The notes under the pieces were generated by a model. It ran no database searches. It worked only from the letters and a program-made list of their open reading frames with translations, and had not been told where the DNA came from. The translations under genes were made by a program, and so were the position numbers. From Sulfurovum sp. (GTDB lineage Bacteria; Campylobacterota; Campylobacteria; Campylobacterales; Sulfurovaceae), in contig JALTYW010000023.1 of NCBI GenBank assembly GCA_027046415.1, positions 1 through 6,284 of the forward strand: a stretch of 6,284 nucleotides of DNA, given 5' to 3'. Of this stretch, positions 1 through 6,284 are shown piece after piece; within the stretch, counting starts at the first letter, position 1; every line of letters begins with the position of its first letter.

Positions 1-285
1 AACGATGTCTGCTCCTTGACATGCTTTGGTGCAGATTTCAATATCGGCAATATTCCCTTCTATAAAGGTGAAATTTTTTGCTTTCTCCTCTCCCACACTT
101 TTTAAGACATCTTCTATATTGTGTCGATATCCGGTAGAGAAGTTATCGAGTCCGATAACTTTTTGATTATTGTCAAGCAAAAATTCTGTCAAGTTCGAAC
201 CAATAAAACCGGCATTGCCGGTGATGAGCCATGTTTTTTGTCCTTCTTTAAGTTGTTCTTTCAATTGTTCCAGTTTACTTATCAC
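1..285 (-). CDS. tviC: UDP-N-acetylhexosamine 4-epimerase (TviC/WbpP type), N-terminal fragment
   Basis: This is the first 95 codons of an extended short-chain dehydrogenase/reductase; the rest lies beyond the left edge. It starts at a GTG (283-285). An in-frame TGA (295-297) sits just upstream, so no longer start is possible. The first ~18 residues form a charged leader ([14 protein letters not shown]), typical of the WbpP/TviC branch. A Rossmann strand and the NAD-binding loop [10 protein letters not shown] follow at residues 25-34, then [12 protein letters not shown], whose Asp is expected to bind the NAD ribose. Family members interconvert UDP-GlcNAc and UDP-GalNAc, or their uronic acids, in the cytoplasm. 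The GTG overlaps the stop of the preceding tviB-like gene (GTGA), and the Shine-Dalgarno is weak (CGGAAAACT), so translation is probably coupled. The pairing with a TviB/WbpO dehydrogenase supports a role in UDP-GalNAcA synthesis. The catalytic Tyr-x-x-x-Lys is outside the window, so integrity and exact substrate cannot be judged. Confidence 0.88.
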   Translation of the reverse strand, partial: MISKLEQLKEQLKEGQKTWLITGNAGFIGSNLTEFLLDNNQKVIGLDNFSTGYRHNIEDVLKSVGEEKAKNFTFIEGNIADIEICTKACQGADIV

Positions 286-1538
286 AGTTTTCCGTCACTT
301 TCTTTAAGTTTTGACTTGATATCGTAGACAACCGTATGGTCTCCGTTTTTCAGCGTTTCGAGATCGAGCTCATTGAATTTGTCATGGGCAACAGCGAGTA
401 CGATAGCATCGTATTTTCCTGCCGGATTGGTAAGCAGATCAAGACCATATTCGTGTTTGACCTCTTTAGGGTCTGCCCATGGGTCATAAACACTGACATT
501 GGTACCGAACTCCTGAAGCTCTTGAATGACATCGATCACTCTTGAGTTGCGAATATCCGGGCAGTTCTCTTTAAAGGTGATACCCAATACCAAAACATTG
601 GCTCCTTCGATTTTGTGACCTTTTTTGATCATCAGTTTGACAACCTGATTGGCGACATAGATACCCATATTGTCATTGAGACGTCGGCCGGCGAGGATGA
701 TCTCCGGGTTGTATCCGACCTCTTGTGCCTTGTGTGTCAGGTAGTAGGGGTCTACGCCTATGCAGTGCCCACCTACAAGACCGGGACGGAACGGCAGGAA
801 GTTCCATTTGGTACCGGCAGCCTGAAGCACTGCTTCAGTGTCAATACCAAGTTTGTTGAAGATAATGGCAAGTTCATTGACAAAAGCGATATTGATGTCA
901 CGCTGGGAATTTTCAATCACCTTTGCCGCTTCGGCAACCTTGATGGAAGGTGCCAGATGGGTACCTGCGGTAATAATGGATGCGTACAGATCATCAACGA
1001 TCTTTCCGATTTCAGGTGTAGAACCGGAAGTGACTTTCAGGATTTTTGTCACGGTATGCTCTTTGTCACCGGGGTTGATGCGTTCGGGTGAGTAGCCACA
1101 GAAAAAGTCTTTATTGAATGTCAGGCCGCTTGTTCTTTCGAGGACAGGAACACAGTCCTCCTCTGTTGCACCCGGATAAACGGTCGATTCGTAAATGACG
1201 ATATCCCCTTTTTTCAGTACTTTCCCAATAGACTCACTTGCTTTCAGCAGAGGGGTGAGATCAGGACGTTTATGCTCATCGATGGGTGTTGGCACAGTGA
1301 CAATATAGGTATTGCATTCGGCAATATCATCAAGATTGTTGGTAAATGTCATACCGTTAGCCAGTGCTTCTTTTACCTGTTCGTCACTGAGTTCCAGTGT
1401 ACGGTCATGACCATTGCTGAGTTCATCGATGCGCCATTGTGCGATATCGAAACCGACTACCTTGTATTGTGTACTAAATGCATGAGCCAGAGGCAACCCG
1501 ACATACCCGAGTCCTATCACGGCTATTTTGTGGTCCAT
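282..1538 (-). CDS. tviB: UDP-N-acetylglucosamine/galactosamine 6-dehydrogenase (TviB/WbpO family)
   Basis: A complete 418-residue nucleotide-sugar dehydrogenase. It oxidises C6 of a UDP-N-acetylhexosamine to the uronic acid in two NAD-dependent steps in the cytoplasm. The N-terminal Rossmann domain has [11 protein letters not shown] (residues 8-18). [14 protein letters not shown] (116-129) is characteristic of the family. The central helix carries [10 protein letters not shown] with K206 and N210. The catalytic cysteine is C259 in [12 protein letters not shown], preceded by [14 protein letters not shown]. The C-terminal UDP-binding domain includes [18 protein letters not shown] (315-332). 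[15 protein letters not shown] (210-224) fits the TviB/WbpO group better than UDP-glucose dehydrogenases. The ATG has a Shine-Dalgarno AAGGA (1544-1548) five bases upstream and follows rfbA by 12 bp. Its stop overlaps the next gene, a TviC/WbpP-like epimerase. Together they are expected to make UDP-GalNAcA. GlcNAc versus GalNAc preference cannot be read from the sequence; a ManNAc dehydrogenase (WecC) is less likely. Confidence 0.93.
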   Translation of the reverse strand: MDHKIAVIGLGYVGLPLAHAFSTQYKVVGFDIAQWRIDELSNGHDRTLELSDEQVKEALANGMTFTNNLDDIAECNTYIVTVPTPIDEHKRPDLTPLLKASESIGKVLKKGDIVIYESTVYPGATEEDCVPVLERTSGLTFNKDFFCGYSPERINPGDKEHTVTKILKVTSGSTPEIGKIVDDLYASIITAGTHLAPSIKVAEAAKVIENSQRDINIAFVNELAIIFNKLGIDTEAVLQAAGTKWNFLPFRPGLVGGHCIGVDPYYLTHKAQEVGYNPEIILAGRRLNDNMGIYVANQVVKLMIKKGHKIEGANVLVLGITFKENCPDIRNSRVIDVIQELQEFGTNVSVYDPWADPKEVKHEYGLDLLTNPAGKYDAIVLAVAHDKFNELDLETLKNGDHTVVYDIKSKLKESDGKL

Positions 1539-1543
1539 ATCAA

Positions 1544-1548
1544 TCCTT
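1544..1548 (-). promoter_or_regulatory. Ribosome binding site of the tviB-like gene
   Basis: AAGGA on the minus strand, five bases before the ATG at 1538. It lies in the 12-bp gap after the rfbA stop codon (TAG, 1551-1553). It supports the MDHKIAVIG start and shows that this gene, unlike its neighbours, carries its Shine-Dalgarno outside the preceding coding sequence. Confidence 0.7.
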
Positions 1549-1550
1549 CT

Positions 1551-2435
1551 CTATATGACTTTTTGCCCAGCCCTTCTGAGCAGATATTGGCCGTATTGAT
1601 TTTTCTTCAACGGCTGTGCAAGTTGTATGAGTTCCTCTTTGCTGATGTAACCCATCTCATAAGCAATCTCTTCGATGCAGGCGACTTTGAGCCCTTGACG
1701 GTTTTCGATGGTCTGAATAAAGTTGGAGGCTTCCAAAAGACTTTCGTGGGTGCCGGTATCGAGCCACGCGTAGCCTCTGCCCATCAGCTCGACTTTCAGA
1801 CGTTTTTCATCAAGATACATCTGGTTGAGTGTGGTGATCTCCAGTTCGCCACGGTCACTTGGCTTAACCTCTTTGGCTTTTTTGACCACATCGTTGGGAT
1901 AGAAGTAGAGTCCTACTACAGCATAGTTGCTTTTTGGATTTTCCGGCTTCTCTTCGATGGAGATGACGTTACCCTCCTCATCAAACTCGGCAACCCCGTA
2001 GCGCTCCGGGTCTTTAACATAGTAGCCAAAGACGGTAGCTGCATTGTGCTCTGTAGCGTTGGTGACAGAGGTGGCAAGCATCTGTGTCAGACCATGTCCG
2101 TAGAAGATGTTGTCTCCCAGTACCAGTGCTACATCGTCATCGCCGATGAACTCCTCACCAAGAATGAACGCTTGTGCCAGTCCGTCCGGGCTTGGCTGTA
2201 CGACGTAACTGAATTTCATACCGATATCACTTCCGTCTCCAAGCAGCTGCTCAAAACGCGGCAGGTCTGTCGGTGTGGAGATGATGAGCACTTCCGTAAT
2301 GCCTGCAAGCATCAGGACCGAAAGCGGATAGTAGATCATCGGTTTGTCATAGATGGGAACCAACTGTTTGCTGACCCCTTTGGTGATAGGATAGAGCCGT
2401 GTGCCTGACCCGCCTGCTAAAATGATACCTTTCAT
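1551..2435 (-). CDS. rfbA: Glucose-1-phosphate thymidylyltransferase
   Basis: A complete 294-residue RmlA/RfbA enzyme, of usual family length. It joins glucose-1-P and dTTP to give dTDP-glucose and pyrophosphate in the cytoplasm, the first step of dTDP-deoxysugar synthesis. The nucleotide-binding loop GGSGTRLYP is at residues 8-16, followed by [16 protein letters not shown] (22-37). [10 protein letters not shown] (80-89) and LGDNIFYG (106-113, with metal-binding D108) follow. Sugar-contacting EEKP is at 161-164, and the C-terminal part has [13 protein letters not shown], typical of the long RmlA form. An upstream in-frame ATG (2490-2492) would add 19 residues. I rejected it because AGGAG (2443-2447) lies seven bases before the chosen ATG and the family begins MKGIILAGG. 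The start overlaps the rfbB stop by ATGA, implying coupled translation with the enzyme that uses its product. Confidence 0.96.
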   Translation of the reverse strand: MKGIILAGGSGTRLYPITKGVSKQLVPIYDKPMIYYPLSVLMLAGITEVLIISTPTDLPRFEQLLGDGSDIGMKFSYVVQPSPDGLAQAFILGEEFIGDDDVALVLGDNIFYGHGLTQMLATSVTNATEHNAATVFGYYVKDPERYGVAEFDEEGNVISIEEKPENPKSNYAVVGLYFYPNDVVKKAKEVKPSDRGELEITTLNQMYLDEKRLKVELMGRGYAWLDTGTHESLLEASNFIQTIENRQGLKVACIEEIAYEMGYISKEELIQLAQPLKKNQYGQYLLRRAGQKVI

Positions 2436-3484
2436 ACACTGTCTCCTAATCGTTCTCTTTGGTAGCTTCCATCCTGTACGGCTCTCCACCACGCTTCATT
2501 GTCAAGATACCACTGTACGGTCTTCTCAAGCCCTGTCTCGAAGGTCTCCTGCGGTTTCCACCCAAGCTCCCGTTCGATCTTCGATGCATCGATAGCGTAG
2601 CGTACATCGTGTCCGGGGCGGTCTTTGACAAATGTGATAAGCTCCTCGTACGGCGTTTCTTTAGGTACTTTTTTGTCAAGGATCTGACAGATGGTCTTAA
2701 CCACTTCGATATTCTGTTTTTCGTTGTGCCCGCCGATGTTGTAGGTCTCGCCTATCTCTCCGGTTGTGGCGACGAGTACGAGTGCTCTGGCATGATCCTC
2801 AACGTAGAGCCAGTCACGGATCTGATCCCCTTTACCGTAAATAGGCAGGGGTTTGCCTTCAAGGGCATTAAGGATGACAAGCGGGATGAGCTTTTCTGGG
2901 AAATGGTATGGCCCGTAATTGTTGGAGCAGTTGGTTACCAGTGTCGGGAAACCGTAGGTACGCTGCCATGCACGTACAAGGTGGTCTGAACTTGCTTTGG
3001 AGGCAGAATATGGGGAGCTTGGTGCGTAAGGGGTCGTTTCGGTAAAGAGATCGTCTGTACCTTCAAGATCGCCATAGACCTCATCGGTCGAGATGTGGTG
3101 AAAACGGAATCTTTTCTGTTTTGCCTCATCGAGAGTGTTGTAGTATTTGCGTCCCTCATCCAGCAGGGTGTAGGTACCGAAAATATTGGTCTTGATGAAC
3201 TCTCCCGGCCCGTCGATGGAACGGTCTACATGGGATTCTGCTGCAAGGTGCATGACAATGTCGGGCTGATGTTCTCTGTAGACACGTGCGATCTCTGAAG
3301 CATCACAAATATCGACCTGTTCAAATGCATAACGCGGCGAGTCACTGACTTCGGCAAGAGACTGAAGGTTTCCTGCATAGGTAAGTTTGTCTACGTTGAC
3401 CACTTCATGGTCTGTGTTGTTGATCAGGTGGCGAATGACAGCCGATCCGATAAATCCGGCACCGCCGGTCACTAAAAATTTCAT
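2432..3484 (-). CDS. rfbB: dTDP-glucose 4,6-dehydratase
   Basis: A complete 350-residue RmlB-type extended short-chain dehydrogenase/reductase. It converts dTDP-glucose to dTDP-4-keto-6-deoxy-D-glucose with tightly bound NAD. The Rossmann loop GGAGFIG is at residues 7-13 and VDKLTYAGN at 31-39. [13 protein letters not shown] is at 78-90. The dehydratase triad TDE is at 133-135 in ISTDEVYGD, and the catalytic Tyr-x-x-x-Lys is Y159/K163 in [33 protein letters not shown] (185-201), [14 protein letters not shown] (219-232) and the late [12 protein letters not shown] (288-299) are hallmarks of true RmlB rather than other epimerases or dehydratases. No key residue is missing. The start overlaps the galU stop (ATGA), with a purine-rich Shine-Dalgarno (AAGGGAG, 3492-3498) inside the galU tail; the stop overlaps the rfbA start. 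The order rfbB-rfbA is common, but rfbC and rfbD do not follow, so the final dTDP sugar is unknown. Confidence 0.97.
   Translation of the reverse strand: MKFLVTGGAGFIGSAVIRHLINNTDHEVVNVDKLTYAGNLQSLAEVSDSPRYAFEQVDICDASEIARVYREHQPDIVMHLAAESHVDRSIDGPGEFIKTNIFGTYTLLDEGRKYYNTLDEAKQKRFRFHHISTDEVYGDLEGTDDLFTETTPYAPSSPYSASKASSDHLVRAWQRTYGFPTLVTNCSNNYGPYHFPEKLIPLVILNALEGKPLPIYGKGDQIRDWLYVEDHARALVLVATTGEIGETYNIGGHNEKQNIEVVKTICQILDKKVPKETPYEELITFVKDRPGHDVRYAIDASKIERELGWKPQETFETGLEKTVQWYLDNEAWWRAVQDGSYQRERLGDSV
2443..2447 (-). promoter_or_regulatory. Ribosome binding site deciding the rfbA start
   Basis: AGGAG on the minus strand, seven bases before the ATG at 2435 and inside the last codons of rfbB. 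It decides between this start and an in-frame ATG at 2490-2492, in favour of the protein beginning MKGIILAGG. Confidence 0.75.
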
Positions 3485-4302
3485 TGTTCCTCTCCCTTGT
3501 TGAAAAAGTAGTTGGTCGCTTTGACAAAGCCTTCGACAGAGCCGCAGTCAAAACGTTTTCCTTTGAATTTGTAAGCGATAACCTTGCCTTTTCTTGCCTG
3601 TTCCAGAAGGGCATCGGTGATCTGTATCTCTCCGCCTTTCCCTGGCTTGGTATGTTTGAGAATCTCAAAAATATCTGGTGTTAGAATATAGCGCCCAATG
3701 ATCGCCATATTGGAGGGTGCTTCATCAGGTGCAGGTTTTTCGACCATGTCCGTGACACGGTAGGTGTCATCGCTGTTGTCGATAAGATGACCAGCAACAA
3801 TACCGTACCGGTCTGTCTGTGATGTCGGTATTTCTTCGATAGCGATAATAGAGCACTCATATTTCTCATATACCTTGACCATCTGCTTCAAAATAGCGTT
3901 GTCACAGAGATCATCTGCTAACAATACGGCAAAAGGCTCATTTCCGATGAGGGTTTCACCGGTCAGAATGGCATGTCCCAGACCTTTCATTTCGGTTTGT
4001 CTTGTATAGGAGAATGTACACTGGCTGATGAGTGTGCGAATCTCATCAAGCAGTGGCTCTTTGCTTGTGCCTTTGATTTGATGTTCCAGTTCATACGAAA
4101 TGTCAAAGTGATCTTCTATCGCTCGTTTACCACGTCCTGTAACGATCGCCATGGTTGTGATACCTGCATCTAGTGCCTCTTCGACACCGTACTGAATGAG
4201 CGGTTTTGTCAGTACGGGAAGCATCTCTTTGGGGGTTGCTTTGGTAGCAGGAAGAAAGCGCGTACCGTACCCGGCAGCGGGAAATAGACACTTGTTGATC
4301 AA
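3481..4302 (-). CDS. galU: UTP--glucose-1-phosphate uridylyltransferase
   Basis: A complete 273-residue GalU. It makes UDP-glucose from glucose-1-P and UTP in the cytoplasm, feeding LPS core, glycans and other UDP-hexoses. The N-terminal signature [20 protein letters not shown] (7-26) holds the nucleotide loop and is followed by MLPV. LLADDL (127-132) gives the metal-binding aspartate region. Later elements are MVEKP (186-190), GEIQITDAL (224-232) and [11 protein letters not shown] (249-259), all typical of bacterial GalU and distinct from RfbA. The start is a TTG at 4300-4302, preceded at six bases by AAGGA (4309-4313). The ATG at 4307-4309 is in another frame, and an in-frame TAA lies about 40 bases upstream. 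The gene follows pgi after 62 bp and overlaps rfbB by ATGA. The substrate is what the upstream mutase is expected to make, and GalU competes for it with RfbA of the same cluster. Confidence 0.96.
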   Translation of the reverse strand: MINKCLFPAAGYGTRFLPATKATPKEMLPVLTKPLIQYGVEEALDAGITTMAIVTGRGKRAIEDHFDISYELEHQIKGTSKEPLLDEIRTLISQCTFSYTRQTEMKGLGHAILTGETLIGNEPFAVLLADDLCDNAILKQMVKVYEKYECSIIAIEEIPTSQTDRYGIVAGHLIDNSDDTYRVTDMVEKPAPDEAPSNMAIIGRYILTPDIFEILKHTKPGKGGEIQITDALLEQARKGKVIAYKFKGKRFDCGSVEGFVKATNYFFNKGEEQ

Positions 4303-4364
4303 GAGACATCCTTGTGTTCTAAAGATAATCCTGATATTTTAGCGTATTTGTTATTAGGACTGCG
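4303..4364 (-). other. pgi-galU intergenic gap with a possible weak promoter
   Basis: This 62-bp AT-rich spacer is the only gap in the cluster big enough for a promoter. On the minus strand it contains TAAAAT (4336-4341), a plausible -10 hexamer about 35 bases upstream of the galU start. I see no convincing -35 box; Campylobacterota sigma-70 promoters often lack one. I see no hairpin plus T-run that would make a terminator, so read-through from pgi into galU is likely. The promoter is a guess from position and base composition only. Confidence 0.3.
4309..4313 (-). promoter_or_regulatory. Ribosome binding site deciding the TTG start of galU
   Basis: AAGGA on the minus strand, six bases before TTG (4300-4302). 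The overlapping ATG (4307-4309) shares bases with this site and opens a different frame, so the Shine-Dalgarno points to the TTG. The resulting N-terminus [11 protein letters not shown] matches the expected GalU length and beginning. Confidence 0.7.
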
Positions 4365-5588
4365 TTAGCCCTTTTGTGCGGAAAGTTTCTCTTTTAAAAT
4401 GATCTTTCCGGCTTCTACTCCAGGCTGATCATAGGTATTGACATCAATAAGCTCACCCACCAGTGAGGTTAGCAACTCATAATAGAATATTAATGCACCA
4501 ATATTGTACTCGCTTGTATTGGGAATAGAGATGATATCGATAGGGATGTCTTTTTCGTTTAGGAGTGCTTCCATGACAGAATCACACTGCATGTTGATCA
4601 GTGTTTCAAAGGGTAGACCGTTGAGTGCATCAAGAGACTCGAGGTGAGGAAGACTGATATCTGGAATTACCGTAGAATCGTTAAAGTCTTCGATCTTAAT
4701 AAATGTGACCGATTTGTCCCGGGTGCCTTCCATTATAAGTTGCAAAAAGGAGTGTTGGTCTTTTGGACCGATAAGTCCGATAGGGGTGAGTCCCACATGA
4801 AAGGCCGAATGACGCTGATGTTTGCCAAGACTCTCTCCCCATAACTGTACGTACCACTCGCAAAAATATTTGAGTGACTCGGAGTAGGCAAAGAGACAGT
4901 TAATATGGTATTGTGCATGATGTTTGGCATAGTATACGGCTTTGTTTAGCAGTGTCTCTTGCATATATCCGGCATTGAAAAAGCTCTCTTTGATGTTTGA
5001 GGCTCCTTGAAGAAGGCTGTCGATGTCGATTCCGCACAATGCAAGAGGAAGCAGCCCCACCGGAGAGAGTACGGAAAAACGCCCACCGACATTCTCGGGC
5101 AGGTGCAGTATCTGTGCATGAATAGTTTGTGCATATTTTTCCAGAGGAGACCCTGGATCGGTAATGAAAGTGTATGCATCAGGATTGCTGTGCAGCGAAT
5201 AGATATATTTGTAGATAGCAAATGTTTCAATGGTAGTACCGGATTTGGAGATAACCAGAAAATGGGTTTTATCCAGTATGATATCTGCAAGCAGAGCGGT
5301 CAGGTTGACAGGATCGGTACTTTCGAAAAAATAGAGTTTACGCGGCAGTGTTTTGACAGGACGGATAAACTCATAGACAGCCTTAGCACCAAGAGAACTC
5401 CCTCCAATACCGATGACAACAATATTCTCTATATCATTTGGAATTTTTTCGCAGTATTGCAAGATAGCTGCTGTATCTTGATCGGGGAGTGCATAGTAGC
5501 CTATATACTCCTGCTCTTTTCTAATTGCTTCAAATGCATGTTGTTTGGGTTTTTCATCGGAGCATGGGAAGTAAAGTTTGTTGATCAT
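4365..5588 (-). CDS. pgi: Glucose-6-phosphate isomerase, short form
   Basis: A complete 407-residue phosphoglucose isomerase that interconverts glucose-6-P and fructose-6-P in the cytoplasm. It is much shorter than the ~550-residue enteric form but matches the compact form known from Campylobacter relatives. Two SIS-type sugar-phosphate domains are visible: VIGIGGSSLGAKA (58-70) and the phosphate loop SKSGTTIET (114-122). Both classic family signatures are intact: ENVGGRFSVLSPVG (165-178) and the C-terminal GELIDVNTYDQPGVEAGK (378-395), ending in the active-site lysine K395. E252 in WGESLGK and H279 in DQHSFLQ are at the positions expected for the catalytic base and ring-opening histidine. 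The ATG overlaps the stop of the upstream mutase gene (ATGA), with AAAGG (5596-5600) as Shine-Dalgarno inside that gene. Sampled lines of this gene are about 37-38% GC, lower than the mutase and rfbBA. It links central metabolism to the glucose-1-P-consuming enzymes downstream. Confidence 0.96.
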   Translation of the reverse strand: MINKLYFPCSDEKPKQHAFEAIRKEQEYIGYYALPDQDTAAILQYCEKIPNDIENIVVIGIGGSSLGAKAVYEFIRPVKTLPRKLYFFESTDPVNLTALLADIILDKTHFLVISKSGTTIETFAIYKYIYSLHSNPDAYTFITDPGSPLEKYAQTIHAQILHLPENVGGRFSVLSPVGLLPLALCGIDIDSLLQGASNIKESFFNAGYMQETLLNKAVYYAKHHAQYHINCLFAYSESLKYFCEWYVQLWGESLGKHQRHSAFHVGLTPIGLIGPKDQHSFLQLIMEGTRDKSVTFIKIEDFNDSTVIPDISLPHLESLDALNGLPFETLINMQCDSVMEALLNEKDIPIDIISIPNTSEYNIGALIFYYELLTSLVGELIDVNTYDQPGVEAGKIILKEKLSAQKG

Positions 5589-6284
5589 AATGCTGCCTTT
5601 GCTTCCGCAATAAGCTTATTGACCTTCTCTTCATACGTTTTTGCCAAAGCAGCATCGGTCGATTCAAACCGTGTTACCAGTACCGGAGTGGTGTTGGACG
5701 CGCGTACCAGTCCCCAGCCCTTTTCAAAGTTGATGCGTACACCGTCTACATCGATGATGCTCTTGATAGCGGGGAAATCTGCTGGAGGAGTTTCAAGCAG
5801 TGCTTTGACTTTGTCGATGATGGCGAACTTCTCCTCTTCAGTTGTCTCAACTTTGATCTCTTCGGTTGAAAAGACCTGTGGAAGCGCATCGAGCTCTTTG
5901 TCAAGGTTGATGCCCTGTGCCACCAGTTCAAGCATACGCAGGGTGGCATAGATCGCATCGTCGTAACCGAAGTAGCGGTGTTTGAAGAAGATGTGACCGC
6001 TTACCTCACAGGCGAGGTCTGCACCGGTCTCTTTCATTTTGACTTTGAGGTTGGAGTGACCTGTTTTGTACATGATCGCTTTGGCACCGCGGCGTTCCAG
6101 TTCGTCGTACATCACCTGTGAACACTTGACCTCACCGACAACGGTTGGGTTCTCCATGCCAAGCGCAAAGAGCAGTGCCATCTGGTCGCCTTTGATATTG
6201 TAGCGGTGGGTCAGCACTGCGATACGGTCGGCATCCCCGTCATAGGCAAAGGCGATATCTCCCTCTTTTTCCAACACAGCCTTG
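5585..6284 (-). CDS. Phosphomannomutase/phosphoglucomutase, C-terminal part
   Basis: The last 232 codons of an alpha-D-phosphohexomutase of the AlgC/ManB type; the frame is open through the right edge, so the start is outside. Such enzymes move phosphate between C6 and C1 of mannose and/or glucose in the cytoplasm. The metal-binding loop DGDADR is visible (6224-6241). The sugar-specificity loop EVSGH (5993-6007) has the E-x-S-G-H form of dual PMM/PGM enzymes. The C-terminal phosphate-binding loop RASNTTP (5684-5704) is followed by VLVTRFE. The phosphoserine loop should lie upstream and cannot be checked. The family is usually ~450-460 residues, so roughly half is present. An internal GTG (6275-6277) is not a credible start because it leaves out the first two domains. 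The stop overlaps the pgi ATG (ATGA). In this cluster the likely job is glucose-6-P to glucose-1-P for GalU and RfbA; mannose-1-P production is equally possible from sequence. Called manB, algC or pgm in different genomes. Confidence 0.93.
   Translation of the reverse strand, partial: KAVLEKEGDIAFAYDGDADRIAVLTHRYNIKGDQMALLFALGMENPTVVGEVKCSQVMYDELERRGAKAIMYKTGHSNLKVKMKETGADLACEVSGHIFFKHRYFGYDDAIYATLRMLELVAQGINLDKELDALPQVFSTEEIKVETTEEEKFAIIDKVKALLETPPADFPAIKSIIDVDGVRINFEKGWGLVRASNTTPVLVTRFESTDAALAKTYEEKVNKLIAEAKAAL

Noticed and set aside
1272..2408. Long plus-strand open frame of 378 codons opposite tviB and rfbA
   Set aside because: It runs antisense across two intact, well-recognised genes and their junction. 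The predicted protein is Cys/Phe/His-rich with no family resemblance.
2436..2492. Upstream ATG extending RfbA by 19 residues
   Set aside because: The extension lies in the rfbB coding region, lacks family similarity, and the good Shine-Dalgarno sits before the inner ATG.
4127..4309. ATG-started 60-codon minus-strand frame overlapping the galU start
   Set aside because: Out of frame with GalU, and the Shine-Dalgarno AAGGA overlaps its ATG so cannot serve it; the GalU frame explains the region.
4303..4364. Possible transcription terminator between pgi and galU
   Set aside because: No stem-loop followed by a T-run can be drawn on the minus strand.
5007..5951. Plus-strand open frame of 314 codons opposite pgi and the mutase
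   Set aside because: Antisense to two conserved genes, crosses their overlap, and its product has low-complexity Ser-rich stretches; a shadow of codon bias on the other strand.
6275..6277. Internal GTG as start of the mutase gene
   Set aside because: The frame stays open to the window edge with family-like sequence before it, and a start here would remove the phosphoserine domain; the gene is simply cut by the window.
1..6284. CRISPR, tRNA/rRNA, insertion sequences, toxin-antitoxin or defence genes
   Set aside because: No spaced direct repeats, RNA gene signatures, transposase motifs or terminal inverted repeats were seen; nearly every base is accounted for by sugar-metabolism genes.

Overview
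The window reads as a single minus-strand gene cluster for making activated sugars for surface polysaccharide (LPS O-chain, capsule or exopolysaccharide). No plus-strand gene is credible. The protein set suggests a Gram-negative bacterium. The short (407-residue) glucose-6-phosphate isomerase directly followed by galU, and the moderate GC (about 37-55% in hand-counted lines), resemble Campylobacterota, for example Sulfurovum or Sulfurimonas relatives. In Campylobacter pgi and galU are also adjacent. This placement is inference from protein style and gene order, not a database result.

Transcription runs from right to left. The order is: the C-terminal half of a phosphomannomutase/phosphoglucomutase (cut by the right edge), pgi, a 62-bp gap, galU, rfbB (rmlB), rfbA (rmlA), a TviB/WbpO-type UDP-N-acetylhexosamine 6-dehydrogenase, and the first 95 codons of a TviC/WbpP-type UDP-N-acetylhexosamine 4-epimerase (cut by the left edge). 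Four of the six junctions are 4-bp stop/start overlaps (three ATGA, one GTGA). One is a 12-bp gap. Only the pgi-galU gap could hold a promoter of ordinary size. About 99% of the window is coding, and no non-coding stretch exceeds 62 bp.

The genes make biochemical sense together. Pgi interconverts fructose-6-P and glucose-6-P, and the mutase makes glucose-1-P (and/or mannose-1-P). GalU turns glucose-1-P into UDP-glucose, and RfbA turns it into dTDP-glucose. RfbB dehydrates dTDP-glucose to dTDP-4-keto-6-deoxy-glucose. A second branch starts from UDP-GlcNAc: the 6-dehydrogenase and 4-epimerase together give UDP-N-acetylgalactosaminuronic acid, as in Salmonella Typhi Vi antigen and Pseudomonas O6 antigen synthesis. 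rfbC and rfbD, which would complete dTDP-rhamnose, are not in the window, so the fate of the 4-keto-6-deoxy sugar is open.

I found no mobile element, CRISPR array, RNA gene, recognisable repeat family or clearly new system. The most useful second looks are the missing rfbCD, the fusion of central sugar-phosphate genes to the nucleotide-sugar genes, the uneven GC along the cluster, and the non-ATG starts of galU and the epimerase gene.
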